Of a stretch of DNA of 64,000 nucleotides, positions 35,675 to 43,300 are shown piece after piece. The DNA is from Chersky-840 sp035532735 (GTDB lineage Bacteria > Actinomycetota > Acidimicrobiia > Acidimicrobiales > UBA8190). The stretch spans positions 1-64,000 of the forward strand of contig DATKQM010000066.1 in the NCBI GenBank assembly GCA_035532735.1, given 5' to 3'. The notes under the pieces were generated by a model that was given only the letters and a program-made list of their open reading frames with translations, ran no database searches and was not told the DNA's origin. A program made the position numbers and the translations under genes. The stretch's first letter is position 1. Each line of letters opens with the position of its first letter.

Positions 35675-37342
35675 GTGGCTGATTCCGCGGACCGATACGA
35701 CCGGCGGGCATTTCTCGCCCGGGGGGCGACCACCGCCGCCGCCCTCGGTCTGGCGGGTGTGGGACTACCCACCTTGTTGTCCTCCTGCAGCAGCACCACC
35801 AACAACAAGGCCACGCCACGTCTGTCGGCCCCGGGCATCGGCACCGGGAAGCCCAAGCGAGGCGGGACCATCACCGTGGGCCTCAACTCCGAGATCGACG
35901 GTTTCCTGCCGTCGACGAACCATTTCGACAACTCGGGGCTGACCTATGCCAACTCCGTCTACGACACCCTGACGATGATCGCGGCCGACGGCTCGGCCAA
36001 GCCGTACCTCGCCACGTCGGTGACCCCCAACCCCGACCTGACGGTGTGGACGATCACGTTGCGTCCCGGGGTCACGTTCCACGACGGCTCCCCGTTGAAC
36101 GCCGATGTCGTGCTGGCCAACATCCAGTCGCTCCAGGCCTCAGCGCTCACCGGCCAAGCACTGAAAGGCGTGGTCAGCACCATGGTCAAGGTCAGCGACA
36201 TGTCTGTGGCGATCACGTGCTCGGAGCCCATCGTGGCGTTCCCCCATTACCTGGCCACCCAGGTCGGCTACGTGGTGGGGATGGCTCAGCTCGAGAGCCA
36301 GAGCTCGACCAAGCCCATCGGCACGGGTCCGTTCTCGTTGGTGGAATGGGTGCCCAACGACCACATGACGGTGCAGCGCAACCCCCACTACTGGCGGGCC
36401 GGGCTCCCCTACCTCGACGGTGTGACCTACCGGCCCATCGCCGAGGACCAGTCTCGGGAGAACTCGCTGAAGTCGGGGACCATCGACCTGATGGTGACGC
36501 GCGACCCCAACGCCATCCGGGACCTCCAGCACGATTCCGGTTACCAGGTGGTGCGGAACCCGTCGGTCGGACAGAACGACATGGACTTCGTCATCCTCAA
36601 CACCTCGGTGGACCCCACCAACGACCTGGTCGTGCGCCAGGCCCTCGCCCATGCCATCGACGTGGACCAGCTCGTGAAGCTCTTCGGCGCCGGCATCGCC
36701 AAGCCCAACCTCAGCCTCTTCGCGCCCGGTTCCCCGTACCGCACCGCCGACAACGGCTACCCCAAGTACGACCTGGCCAAGGCCAAGGCGCTCGTGGCCC
36801 AGGCGGCACCCAACCACGGCGGGTCGATCAAGATCTCTCTGGCCACGATCACCGACCCCCGGCTCCTCAACGAGATCCAGGCCATCGCCAGCATGTGGGA
36901 GCTGGCCGGGATCACCACCACGATCAGTGAGGTGGAGCAGGTCACGTTCATCGACAACCTGGTCACGGGGCATTTCCAGGCCTACACCGACGAGATGTTC
37001 GCCGCCACCGACCCCGATCTCAACTACGTCTGGATGAGCCCCACCACGGCCAACCCCCCCATCGCGCTCAACTTCTCCCGCAACAAAGACGATGCGCTGG
37101 AGGCGGCCCTCCAACAGGGCCGCACCTCGTCGGACCCCGCGGTTCGGATCAAGGCCTACCAAGAGGTGGACAAGCGCCTCTCGGCCGACCTGCCGTACCT
37201 GTGGGCGTCGCAAGCGACGTGGTCTCTGATGGGGAGCAATTCCGTGGAGAACTTCAACAACCTCACCCTCCCTGACGGGTCAGCGGCTCTCGGCTTCGCC
37301 AGCGGCACCTTCGATCCGACGCCCGCGTGGCGCAAGGACTGA
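35675..37342 (+). CDS. Peptide ABC transporter substrate-binding protein (family 5, Tat-type lipoprotein)
   Basis: A 555-residue protein from GTG 35675 with a GAGGGGG ribosome-binding site. The signal has DRRAFLARGATTAAALGLAG, a twin-arginine export signal, ending LLSSCSS, a lipobox. The mature domain has the family 5 landmarks GGTITVGLNSEIDG, FHDGSPLNADVVLANIQSL, GTGPFSLVEWVPNDHMTVQ and NPHYWRAGLPYLDGVTYRP. It brings peptides or similar solutes to the membrane complex encoded by the next four genes. Its stop overlaps the first permease frame by 16 bases if the upstream GTG is used. Confidence 0.9.
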   Translation: MADSADRYDRRAFLARGATTAAALGLAGVGLPTLLSSCSSTTNNKATPRLSAPGIGTGKPKRGGTITVGLNSEIDGFLPSTNHFDNSGLTYANSVYDTLTMIAADGSAKPYLATSVTPNPDLTVWTITLRPGVTFHDGSPLNADVVLANIQSLQASALTGQALKGVVSTMVKVSDMSVAITCSEPIVAFPHYLATQVGYVVGMAQLESQSSTKPIGTGPFSLVEWVPNDHMTVQRNPHYWRAGLPYLDGVTYRPIAEDQSRENSLKSGTIDLMVTRDPNAIRDLQHDSGYQVVRNPSVGQNDMDFVILNTSVDPTNDLVVRQALAHAIDVDQLVKLFGAGIAKPNLSLFAPGSPYRTADNGYPKYDLAKAKALVAQAAPNHGGSIKISLATITDPRLLNEIQAIASMWELAGITTTISEVEQVTFIDNLVTGHFQAYTDEMFAATDPDLNYVWMSPTTANPPIALNFSRNKDDALEAALQQGRTSSDPAVRIKAYQEVDKRLSADLPYLWASQATWSLMGSNSVENFNNLTLPDGSAALGFASGTFDPTPAWRKD

Positions 37343-38301
37343 GCACCACGTCCCCCATGCTCCGGTTCATCGCAACCCGGCTCGTGCAGCTCGTCGTCAT
37401 CTGCTTCCTCATCTCGGTCTTCGCCTTCCTCCTCGTCCACCTCCTGCCCGGCGACCCCACCCTGGCCATCCTCGGGCCCAACGACACCCCCGCGGCCCGC
37501 GCCGTGCTCCTCCACCAGCTGGGGCTGAACAAGGGCCTCCTGTCGCAGTACGGCACCTGGATCATCAACATCCTCCACGGCAACCTGGGCGCGTCGTTCC
37601 TGACCAAGCAGACGGTGTCCAACGCGCTGGGGGTGGCGGTGCCGATCGACCTCGAGCTCGTCATCGTGTCGCAGGTCCTCGCCCTGCTCGTCGCCATTCC
37701 CATGGCGCTCGTCGCCGCCCTTCGTCCCAACCGCATCTTCGACCGCGTGGCTACCACCTCGACGTTCGCCATGTTGTCGCTCCCCACCTTCGTGGCCGGA
37801 CCGCTCCTGGTGCTCGTGTTCGCGGTCACGCTCAAGTGGGTCCCCGCCACGGGGTTCAACCGGCTCTCCCAAGGCTTCGGTCCCAACCTCAAGTCGGTCA
37901 TCCTGCCCTCGGTGGCGCTCGCCATCGGGTCGATCACCGTCTACTACCGGCTCCTGCGCGCAGACCTCATCGCCACCTTGCAAGAGGACTTCGTGACCAT
38001 GGCCCGTTCCAAGGGCCTCTCGACGCGCTACATCCTCATGCGCCACGTCATGCGGCCGTCGTCGTTCTCGCTTCTGGCCGGAGCCGGCATCAGCATCGGC
38101 ACGCTGTTCACCGGAGCCTTCGTGGTCGAAGTCCTCTTCCAACTGCCCGGTATCGGATTCCAGCTGGTCAACGCCATCTACGGACGCGACTACCTGGTGG
38201 TCCAGGGCATGGCCCTGGTAGCGGCGGTGGCCTTCGTGGTCGTGAACTTCGGCGTGGACTTCCTCCTCACCGTCCTCGACCCCCGGGTGCGTCGTGCCTG
38301 A
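37327..38301 (+). CDS. Peptide ABC transporter permease (DppB type)
   Basis: A 324-residue inner membrane subunit; ATG 37357 (MLRFIATRLVQL, a typical DppB start) is an equally good beginning and would be 314 residues. It has six membrane helices. The first ends AFLLVHLLPGDPTLAI, a hallmark of the DppB/OppB group, and the EAA-like loop that touches the ATPase is near DFVTMARSKGLSTRYILMRH. The end is LLTVLDPRVRR. It pairs with the permease that follows. Confidence 0.9.
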   Translation: MAQGLSTTSPMLRFIATRLVQLVVICFLISVFAFLLVHLLPGDPTLAILGPNDTPAARAVLLHQLGLNKGLLSQYGTWIINILHGNLGASFLTKQTVSNALGVAVPIDLELVIVSQVLALLVAIPMALVAALRPNRIFDRVATTSTFAMLSLPTFVAGPLLVLVFAVTLKWVPATGFNRLSQGFGPNLKSVILPSVALAIGSITVYYRLLRADLIATLQEDFVTMARSKGLSTRYILMRHVMRPSSFSLLAGAGISIGTLFTGAFVVEVLFQLPGIGFQLVNAIYGRDYLVVQGMALVAAVAFVVVNFGVDFLLTVLDPRVRRA

Positions 38302-39259
38302 CGGGTCCTCGACCATGTCCGAGGCGGCCGAGCCTTCCGGGGCGTTCGTCTCCCACGGCACGGTCGCCACCGGGATGCTCGGGCCCGAGGGTGTGGTCGC
38401 CACTCTCGCTCCCACCGGGTTCCTCCCGAAGAAGGGCAAGGGGATCGGCATCACCTTCTGGATCTGTGCCGGGTGGGTGCTGTTCATGATCCTGTTGGCC
38501 TTGCTGGCCTCGGTCCTGCCACTCAAGGCGCCGAACTTCCAGGACTACTCGTCGGTGAACATCGGCCCCAGTGCCCGGCACCTCCTCGGCACCGACGACC
38601 TGGGTCGCGATCTGTTGGCGCGCGTGATCTTCGGCTCACGGGTCTCGCTCGTGATCGGGTTCGCCCCTGTGCTCATCGGTCTCGTGATCGGCGGCATGGC
38701 CGGGCTGTTGGCCGGCTACCGCAGTGGCCCCGCCGACACCGTGCTCAACGCCGTCTCCTTCGTCCTTCTGGCATTCCCGGCGCTGCTCGCCATCATGGTG
38801 ATCGAGACGTTCTGGAAGCCGGTAACCTTGTTGAAGCTCACGATCATGTTCGCCTTCGTCTCGGCCCCGCTGCTGTTCCGCGTCATCCGGGCCACGACGT
38901 TGTCCTTCTCCAGCCGTGAATTCGTGGTGGCGGCGCGCGCCACCGGCGCCAAGACGTCGCGACTGCTGCTGCGCGAGCTCCTCCCCAACGTGCTACCCGC
39001 GGCGGTGTCCTTCGCGCTCATCGGCGTGGCCATCGCCATCGTGCTCGAGGGCTCCCTCGCTTACCTGGGGTTGTCCATCGGGCTCCCCACGTCGTCGCTC
39101 GGCAACATCATCAACGACGGCGTGAACAGCAACAACCTGAGCCTCAACCCGTACATCGCGTTGTGGCCCTCGCTCTACATCTTCTTGCTCCTCACCGCCC
39201 TCAACCTCATGGCCGACCGGCTGCGGTCGTACTTCGACCTCCGCGAGGTGAGTCTGTGA
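38294..39259 (+). CDS. Peptide ABC transporter permease (DppC type)
   Basis: A 321-residue permease starting at GTG 38294 and overlapping the DppB-type stop by eight bases. It has an N-terminal cytoplasmic tail of about 55 residues, then HLLGTDDLGRDLLARVIFGS, the DppC/OppC signature, and six helices. The ATPase-contact loop has REFVVAARATGAKTSRLLLREL. It is followed by a GTGA overlap with the first ATPase gene. Second half of the translocation pore. Confidence 0.9.
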   Translation: MPDGSSTMSEAAEPSGAFVSHGTVATGMLGPEGVVATLAPTGFLPKKGKGIGITFWICAGWVLFMILLALLASVLPLKAPNFQDYSSVNIGPSARHLLGTDDLGRDLLARVIFGSRVSLVIGFAPVLIGLVIGGMAGLLAGYRSGPADTVLNAVSFVLLAFPALLAIMVIETFWKPVTLLKLTIMFAFVSAPLLFRVIRATTLSFSSREFVVAARATGAKTSRLLLRELLPNVLPAAVSFALIGVAIAIVLEGSLAYLGLSIGLPTSSLGNIINDGVNSNNLSLNPYIALWPSLYIFLLLTALNLMADRLRSYFDLREVSL

Positions 39260-40401
39260 GCCGCTTCGGGCGCCGCCCGCAACTCAGCTTCCCCGACGTG
39301 GGGTCCATCGAGGGACCGCTCCTCGAGGTTGACGACCTCCACACATCGTTCCGGACCGGACGGGGACTCGTGCGCGCCGTCGACGGTGTCTCGTTCACCT
39401 TGTCCCGGGGCCGCACCCTCGGCGTGGTGGGCGAGTCGGGCTCGGGCAAGACCGTCCTCAGCCGGTCCATCATGGGCCTCGTCCCGGGAACGAACGTGGA
39501 GCGGTCGGGGACGGTGCGCTTCTCGGGCCACGACATCACCGCCATGTCGCTGGACGAGCTGCGTGAAGTGTGGGGGATGCAGATCGCCCTCGTCTTCCAA
39601 GACCCGATGACAGCGCTCAACCCGGTCGTCAGGATCGGGCGTCAGATCACCGAGTCACTGCGGTTGCGGGCCGGCCTCGACCGCAAGGCCGCCTACGAGA
39701 CATCGGTGGCCCTGCTCCGATCGGTGGGCATCCCCGCCCCCGAACAGCGCCTGCGGAATTACCCCCATGAGCTATCCGGTGGCATGCGCCAGCGGGTCAT
39801 GATCGCCATCGCGCTGGCCTGTGGGCCCAAGCTCCTCCTCGCCGACGAGCCCACCACCGGACTCGACGTCACCGTCCAGGCCCAGATCCTCGACCTGTTG
39901 GCCACCCAACAGCGCGACCGCCACATGGGCATGATCCTCGTGACCCACGACCTCGGCGTGGTCGCCAACCGCACCGATGACATCGTGGTGATGTACGCGG
40001 GGCGTGTCGTGGAGCAAGCCCCGACCGCGGAGCTCTTCGCCCACACCCGGATGCCCTACACCGAGGCGATGCTGCGCTCGATCCCACGCCTGGCGGAGTC
40101 CTCCCACACCCGCCTCCGGGCCATCCCGGGCCGGCCTCCGGACCTCGCCACCGAGCTAAAGGGATGTCGCTTCGCACCGCGTTGTCCCTACGCCCAGGAC
40201 CACTGTCGCAAAGAAGAGCCTCCCCTGCGGACCGCAGGTCAAGGACACCTCTTCCGGTGCTGGTACCCGGTCGGCTCGGCCGAGGGTGACGCCGCGCTGG
40301 CCTACAACGTGGCCGCCCGGGTCCCCGCCGCGCTGGCTTTCACCGGCACCCCCGTGCGCGACGCGGCCCTGTTGGCGCCCAACCCGGGCGCAAGCGCCTG
40401 A
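39256..40401 (+). CDS. Peptide ABC transporter ATPase (DppD type)
   Basis: A 381-residue ATP-binding subunit with GTG 39256 overlapping the permease stop (GTGA). Walker A is GESGSGKTVLSRSI, the signature is LSGGMRQRVMIAIAL and Walker B is LLLADEPTTGLDV, followed by LVTHDLGVVAN. The C-terminal Oligo-HPY domain ends with a Cys cluster, GCRFAPRCPYAQDHC, usual for DppD/OppD ATPases and thought to bind an iron-sulfur cluster. It powers import together with the next gene. Confidence 0.92.
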   Translation: MSRFGRRPQLSFPDVGSIEGPLLEVDDLHTSFRTGRGLVRAVDGVSFTLSRGRTLGVVGESGSGKTVLSRSIMGLVPGTNVERSGTVRFSGHDITAMSLDELREVWGMQIALVFQDPMTALNPVVRIGRQITESLRLRAGLDRKAAYETSVALLRSVGIPAPEQRLRNYPHELSGGMRQRVMIAIALACGPKLLLADEPTTGLDVTVQAQILDLLATQQRDRHMGMILVTHDLGVVANRTDDIVVMYAGRVVEQAPTAELFAHTRMPYTEAMLRSIPRLAESSHTRLRAIPGRPPDLATELKGCRFAPRCPYAQDHCRKEEPPLRTAGQGHLFRCWYPVGSAEGDAALAYNVAARVPAALAFTGTPVRDAALLAPNPGASA

Positions 40402-41552
40402 TGGCCGGCAGCGGCACCGCCCATCTGCGCGGCGACGACGTCCTCCTGCGCGTCGAGCATCTCGTCGTCGAGTTCGGCTCGGGCAAGCACCGGGTGCGGG
40501 CGGTGTCCGACGTGAGCTTCGACGTGGCCAAGGGCGAGACCCTCGGGCTCGTCGGAGAGTCGGGATGCGGGAAGTCGACGACGGGCCGGGCCGTGGCCCT
40601 CATCAGCAAGCCCAACTCCGGGTCTGTGAAGTTCGACGGCACCGAGCTGACCTCGATGTCGCGCGCCGAGACGCGCCAGGCGCGCACCAAGATCCAGATG
40701 GTCTTCCAAGACCCCATCTCGTCGCTCAACCCCCGCCGCCGGGTGCTGGACGCGGTGGTCGAGCCCCTGTCGGTGTGGGGCATCGGATCCAAAGAGGAGC
40801 GCAAGGCCAAGGCTCGGGCCACCCTGGAATCGGTCGGGATCGACCCTGGCGACTCGGGTGGCCGTAGACCGACTGAGCTGTCGGGCGGTCAGTGCCAACG
40901 GGTGAGCATCGCCCGGGCGTTGATGCTCGAGCCGACCGTGCTCGTCTGCGACGAGCCCGTCTCGGCCCTCGACGTGTCGATCCAGGCCCAGATCCTCAAC
41001 CTGCTCGACGACTTGAAGCGCGACCGGAGCCTCACCATGGTCTTCATCGCGCACGACCTCGCCGTGGTGAAGAACGTGAGTGACCGGGTGGCGGTGATGT
41101 ACCTCGGGAAGCTCTGCGAGGTGGCCCGCCCCGACGACCTCTACCAGCGACCCGAGCACCCCTACACCGAGGCGCTGCTCACCTCGATCCCCGAGCCCGA
41201 CCCCGGTGCGACGCGCAACGGCAAGGCGGCGCTGGCCGGGGACCTGCCCTCGCCCATCAATCCCCCGTCGGGGTGTCGGTTCCGCACCCGCTGTCCCTTC
41301 GCCCAACAGAAATGCACAGACGAAGAGCCCCAGATGCGTGCCATCGGCCCCGACCACTTCGTGGCGTGTCACTTCCCGCTCGGCACCCACCCCGTCACGT
41401 CGTTCGCCACGGCTGCGTCGGTCGAGCCTCCCGTCGCCCCGCCACCCTCACCGCCACCGCCGCCGTCGCCCGAGGCACCGTCGTGGAGCGTCCAGACACC
41501 TGACTACGTCACGCCGCCCGATGAGCGGTCGCCACTGTGGGTCGATCCCTGA
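40401..41552 (+). CDS. Peptide ABC transporter ATPase (DppF type)
   Basis: A 383-residue partner ATPase whose ATG overlaps the preceding stop by one base. Walker A is GESGCGKSTTGRAV, Walker B is VLVCDEPVSALDV, and FIAHDLAVVKN is the switch region. The signature reads LSGGQCQRVSIARAL with Cys where Arg or Gln is usual, so the two signature loops of the heterodimer differ. The Cys cluster GCRFRTRCPFAQQKC is present. The last 60 residues are a Pro/Ser-rich tail that other DppF proteins lack. Confidence 0.92.
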   Translation: MAGSGTAHLRGDDVLLRVEHLVVEFGSGKHRVRAVSDVSFDVAKGETLGLVGESGCGKSTTGRAVALISKPNSGSVKFDGTELTSMSRAETRQARTKIQMVFQDPISSLNPRRRVLDAVVEPLSVWGIGSKEERKAKARATLESVGIDPGDSGGRRPTELSGGQCQRVSIARALMLEPTVLVCDEPVSALDVSIQAQILNLLDDLKRDRSLTMVFIAHDLAVVKNVSDRVAVMYLGKLCEVARPDDLYQRPEHPYTEALLTSIPEPDPGATRNGKAALAGDLPSPINPPSGCRFRTRCPFAQQKCTDEEPQMRAIGPDHFVACHFPLGTHPVTSFATAASVEPPVAPPPSPPPPPSPEAPSWSVQTPDYVTPPDERSPLWVDP

Positions 41553-41560
41553 CGCTGACC

Positions 41561-41583
41561 CGACGCCTCTGACACCGGCGTCG
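41561..41583. terminator. Weak hairpin between convergent genes
   Basis: CGACGCC (41561-41567) and GGCGTCG (41577-41583) pair with a nine-base loop. It lies between the end of the peptide transporter operon and the end of rpsA, which face each other. It has no T-tract, so efficient intrinsic termination is uncertain. Confidence 0.35.
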
Positions 41584-41603
41584 TCTCGAGGACAAGCTTG
41601 CGG

Positions 41604-43175
41604 TCAGCCCTCGGTGGGCTCTGGGGGCGCCTCGGTGGGCTCTGGGGTCGGCTCGGGCGGGGCGGAGGGCTCGCCGGCCGCATCGACAACGGGCACACTC
41701 GCCGCCGGCGCCTCGGGCGCAGCTGACGCCTCGGGGTCGGCCCTGTTGCCCTCTCCCGCCGGAGGGGCGGGCGGGGGACCGCCTTCGGCTCCTTCGGGGG
41801 GGGTGCCGTGCTCGGCCACGTACTCGGCCCAAGCCGCCTGGGCTTCGGTCTCGGGGGTGAATTCGGTGCCGCCGTAGTCGTACCCGATGTAGTTGCCCTG
41901 CTCGTCATAGGCGTGCTCGCCGAAGGCCTCGCGGTACTCCTCGGACACCTCGCCACCTTCGGCCGCCTGCTTGATCGACAAGCTGATGCGCCGGCGCTGG
42001 AGGTCGATGTCGATGATCTTGACCCACAGCTCTTCGCCCGGGGTCACGACCTGCTCGGGGAGGTCCACGTGGTGGCCGGCCATCTCCGAGATGTGGACCA
42101 GGCCCTCGATGCCGTCGCCCACCTGCACGAAGGAGCCGAAGGGCACGAGCTTGGTGATGCGTCCGTAGACGAGCTCGCCCACCTGGTGGGTGTTGGCGAA
42201 CTCCTGCCAGGGGTCGGTCTGGGTCGCTTTGAGCGACAGCGAGATCCGCTCCTTGTCGAGGTCGACGTCGAGCACCTCGACATCCACCTCGTCACCCACC
42301 GACACCACCGACGAGGGATGGTCGACGTGCTTCCACGACAGCTCGGACACGTGGATGAGCCCGTCCATGCCGCCCAGGTCGACGAAGGCCCCGAAGTTCA
42401 CGACGGAGGACACCACGCCACGACGGCGCTCGCCGGGCTTCAGGTTGACGAGGAATTCTCCGCGTTGTTCCTTCTGGGTCTCTTCGAGCCACGCCCGGCG
42501 AGACAGGACGACGTTGTTGCGGTTGCGGTCGAGCTCGATGATCTTGGCCTCGATGCTCCGACCGACATAGGGCTGGAGCTCGCGCACCCGGCGCAGCTCC
42601 ACCAGCGACGCGGGGAGGAACCCGCGCAATCCGATGTCGACGATCAGACCGCCCTTGACCACTTCGATGACCGGCCCCTTGACGATGCCGTCGGAGTCCT
42701 TGATCTTCTCGATCGTTCCCCAGGCTCGCTCGTATTGTGCCCGCTTCTTCGACAGGACCAACCGACCCTCTTTGTCCTCCTTCTGGAGGACGAGGGCTTC
42801 GATCTGGTCCCCGAGGCTGACGATCTCCGAGGGGTCGATGTCGTTGCGGATGGAGAGCTCGCGCGAAGGGATGACACCTTCGGACTTGAAACCGATATCG
42901 AGCAGGACCTCGTCCTTGTCGATCTTGACGACCGTGCCTTCGACGATGTCACCGTCGTCGAACTCGACGATCGTGGCGTCGATGGCTTCTTCGAGTGACG
43001 CACCACCGAGGTCGTCTTCGACGATGGCACGGGGGACGTACTTCCCCGTCTCGTCGAACGAGCCCATGGGGGCATTGGACAGAAGGGCGATGGCGCCGGG
43101 GACTTCACCGGCTGGCGCGGCGGGACTTGCCGCCGGGTCAGCTACGCCGGAAGAACCGGCTGCTTCGTCGGGCAT
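41604..43175 (-). CDS. rpsA: 30S ribosomal protein S1
   Basis: A 523-residue RNA-binding protein from ATG 43175. Four S1 beta-barrel domains are visible: IVEGTVVKIDKDEVLLDIG, IVKGPVIEVVKGGLIVDIG, RRGVVSSVVNFGAFVDLGG and LVYGRITKLVPFGSFVQVG, each ending in a GxIHxSEL-type strand. The first repeat is diverged, as in other four-domain actinobacterial S1 proteins. About 100 residues at the C-terminus are acidic, Pro/Glu/Ala-rich and disordered (PPEPTPEPTEAPPEPTEG), longer than in most relatives. S1 binds mRNA on the small subunit. It follows polA in the same direction. Confidence 0.95.
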   Translation of the reverse strand: MPDEAAGSSGVADPAASPAAPAGEVPGAIALLSNAPMGSFDETGKYVPRAIVEDDLGGASLEEAIDATIVEFDDGDIVEGTVVKIDKDEVLLDIGFKSEGVIPSRELSIRNDIDPSEIVSLGDQIEALVLQKEDKEGRLVLSKKRAQYERAWGTIEKIKDSDGIVKGPVIEVVKGGLIVDIGLRGFLPASLVELRRVRELQPYVGRSIEAKIIELDRNRNNVVLSRRAWLEETQKEQRGEFLVNLKPGERRRGVVSSVVNFGAFVDLGGMDGLIHVSELSWKHVDHPSSVVSVGDEVDVEVLDVDLDKERISLSLKATQTDPWQEFANTHQVGELVYGRITKLVPFGSFVQVGDGIEGLVHISEMAGHHVDLPEQVVTPGEELWVKIIDIDLQRRRISLSIKQAAEGGEVSEEYREAFGEHAYDEQGNYIGYDYGGTEFTPETEAQAAWAEYVAEHGTPPEGAEGGPPPAPPAGEGNRADPEASAAPEAPAASVPVVDAAGEPSAPPEPTPEPTEAPPEPTEG

Positions 43176-43300
43176 GAACTTCAGAACTCGCTTTCGGGAT
43201 TGGGGCACCCCACGTGTCGAGAGCACGAAGGGCCGGCCGCCGGTGACGGCCAGTCGACAATGCTAGCAAAGGGACGCCCTGACCAGCCCTGGCGGGCTCC

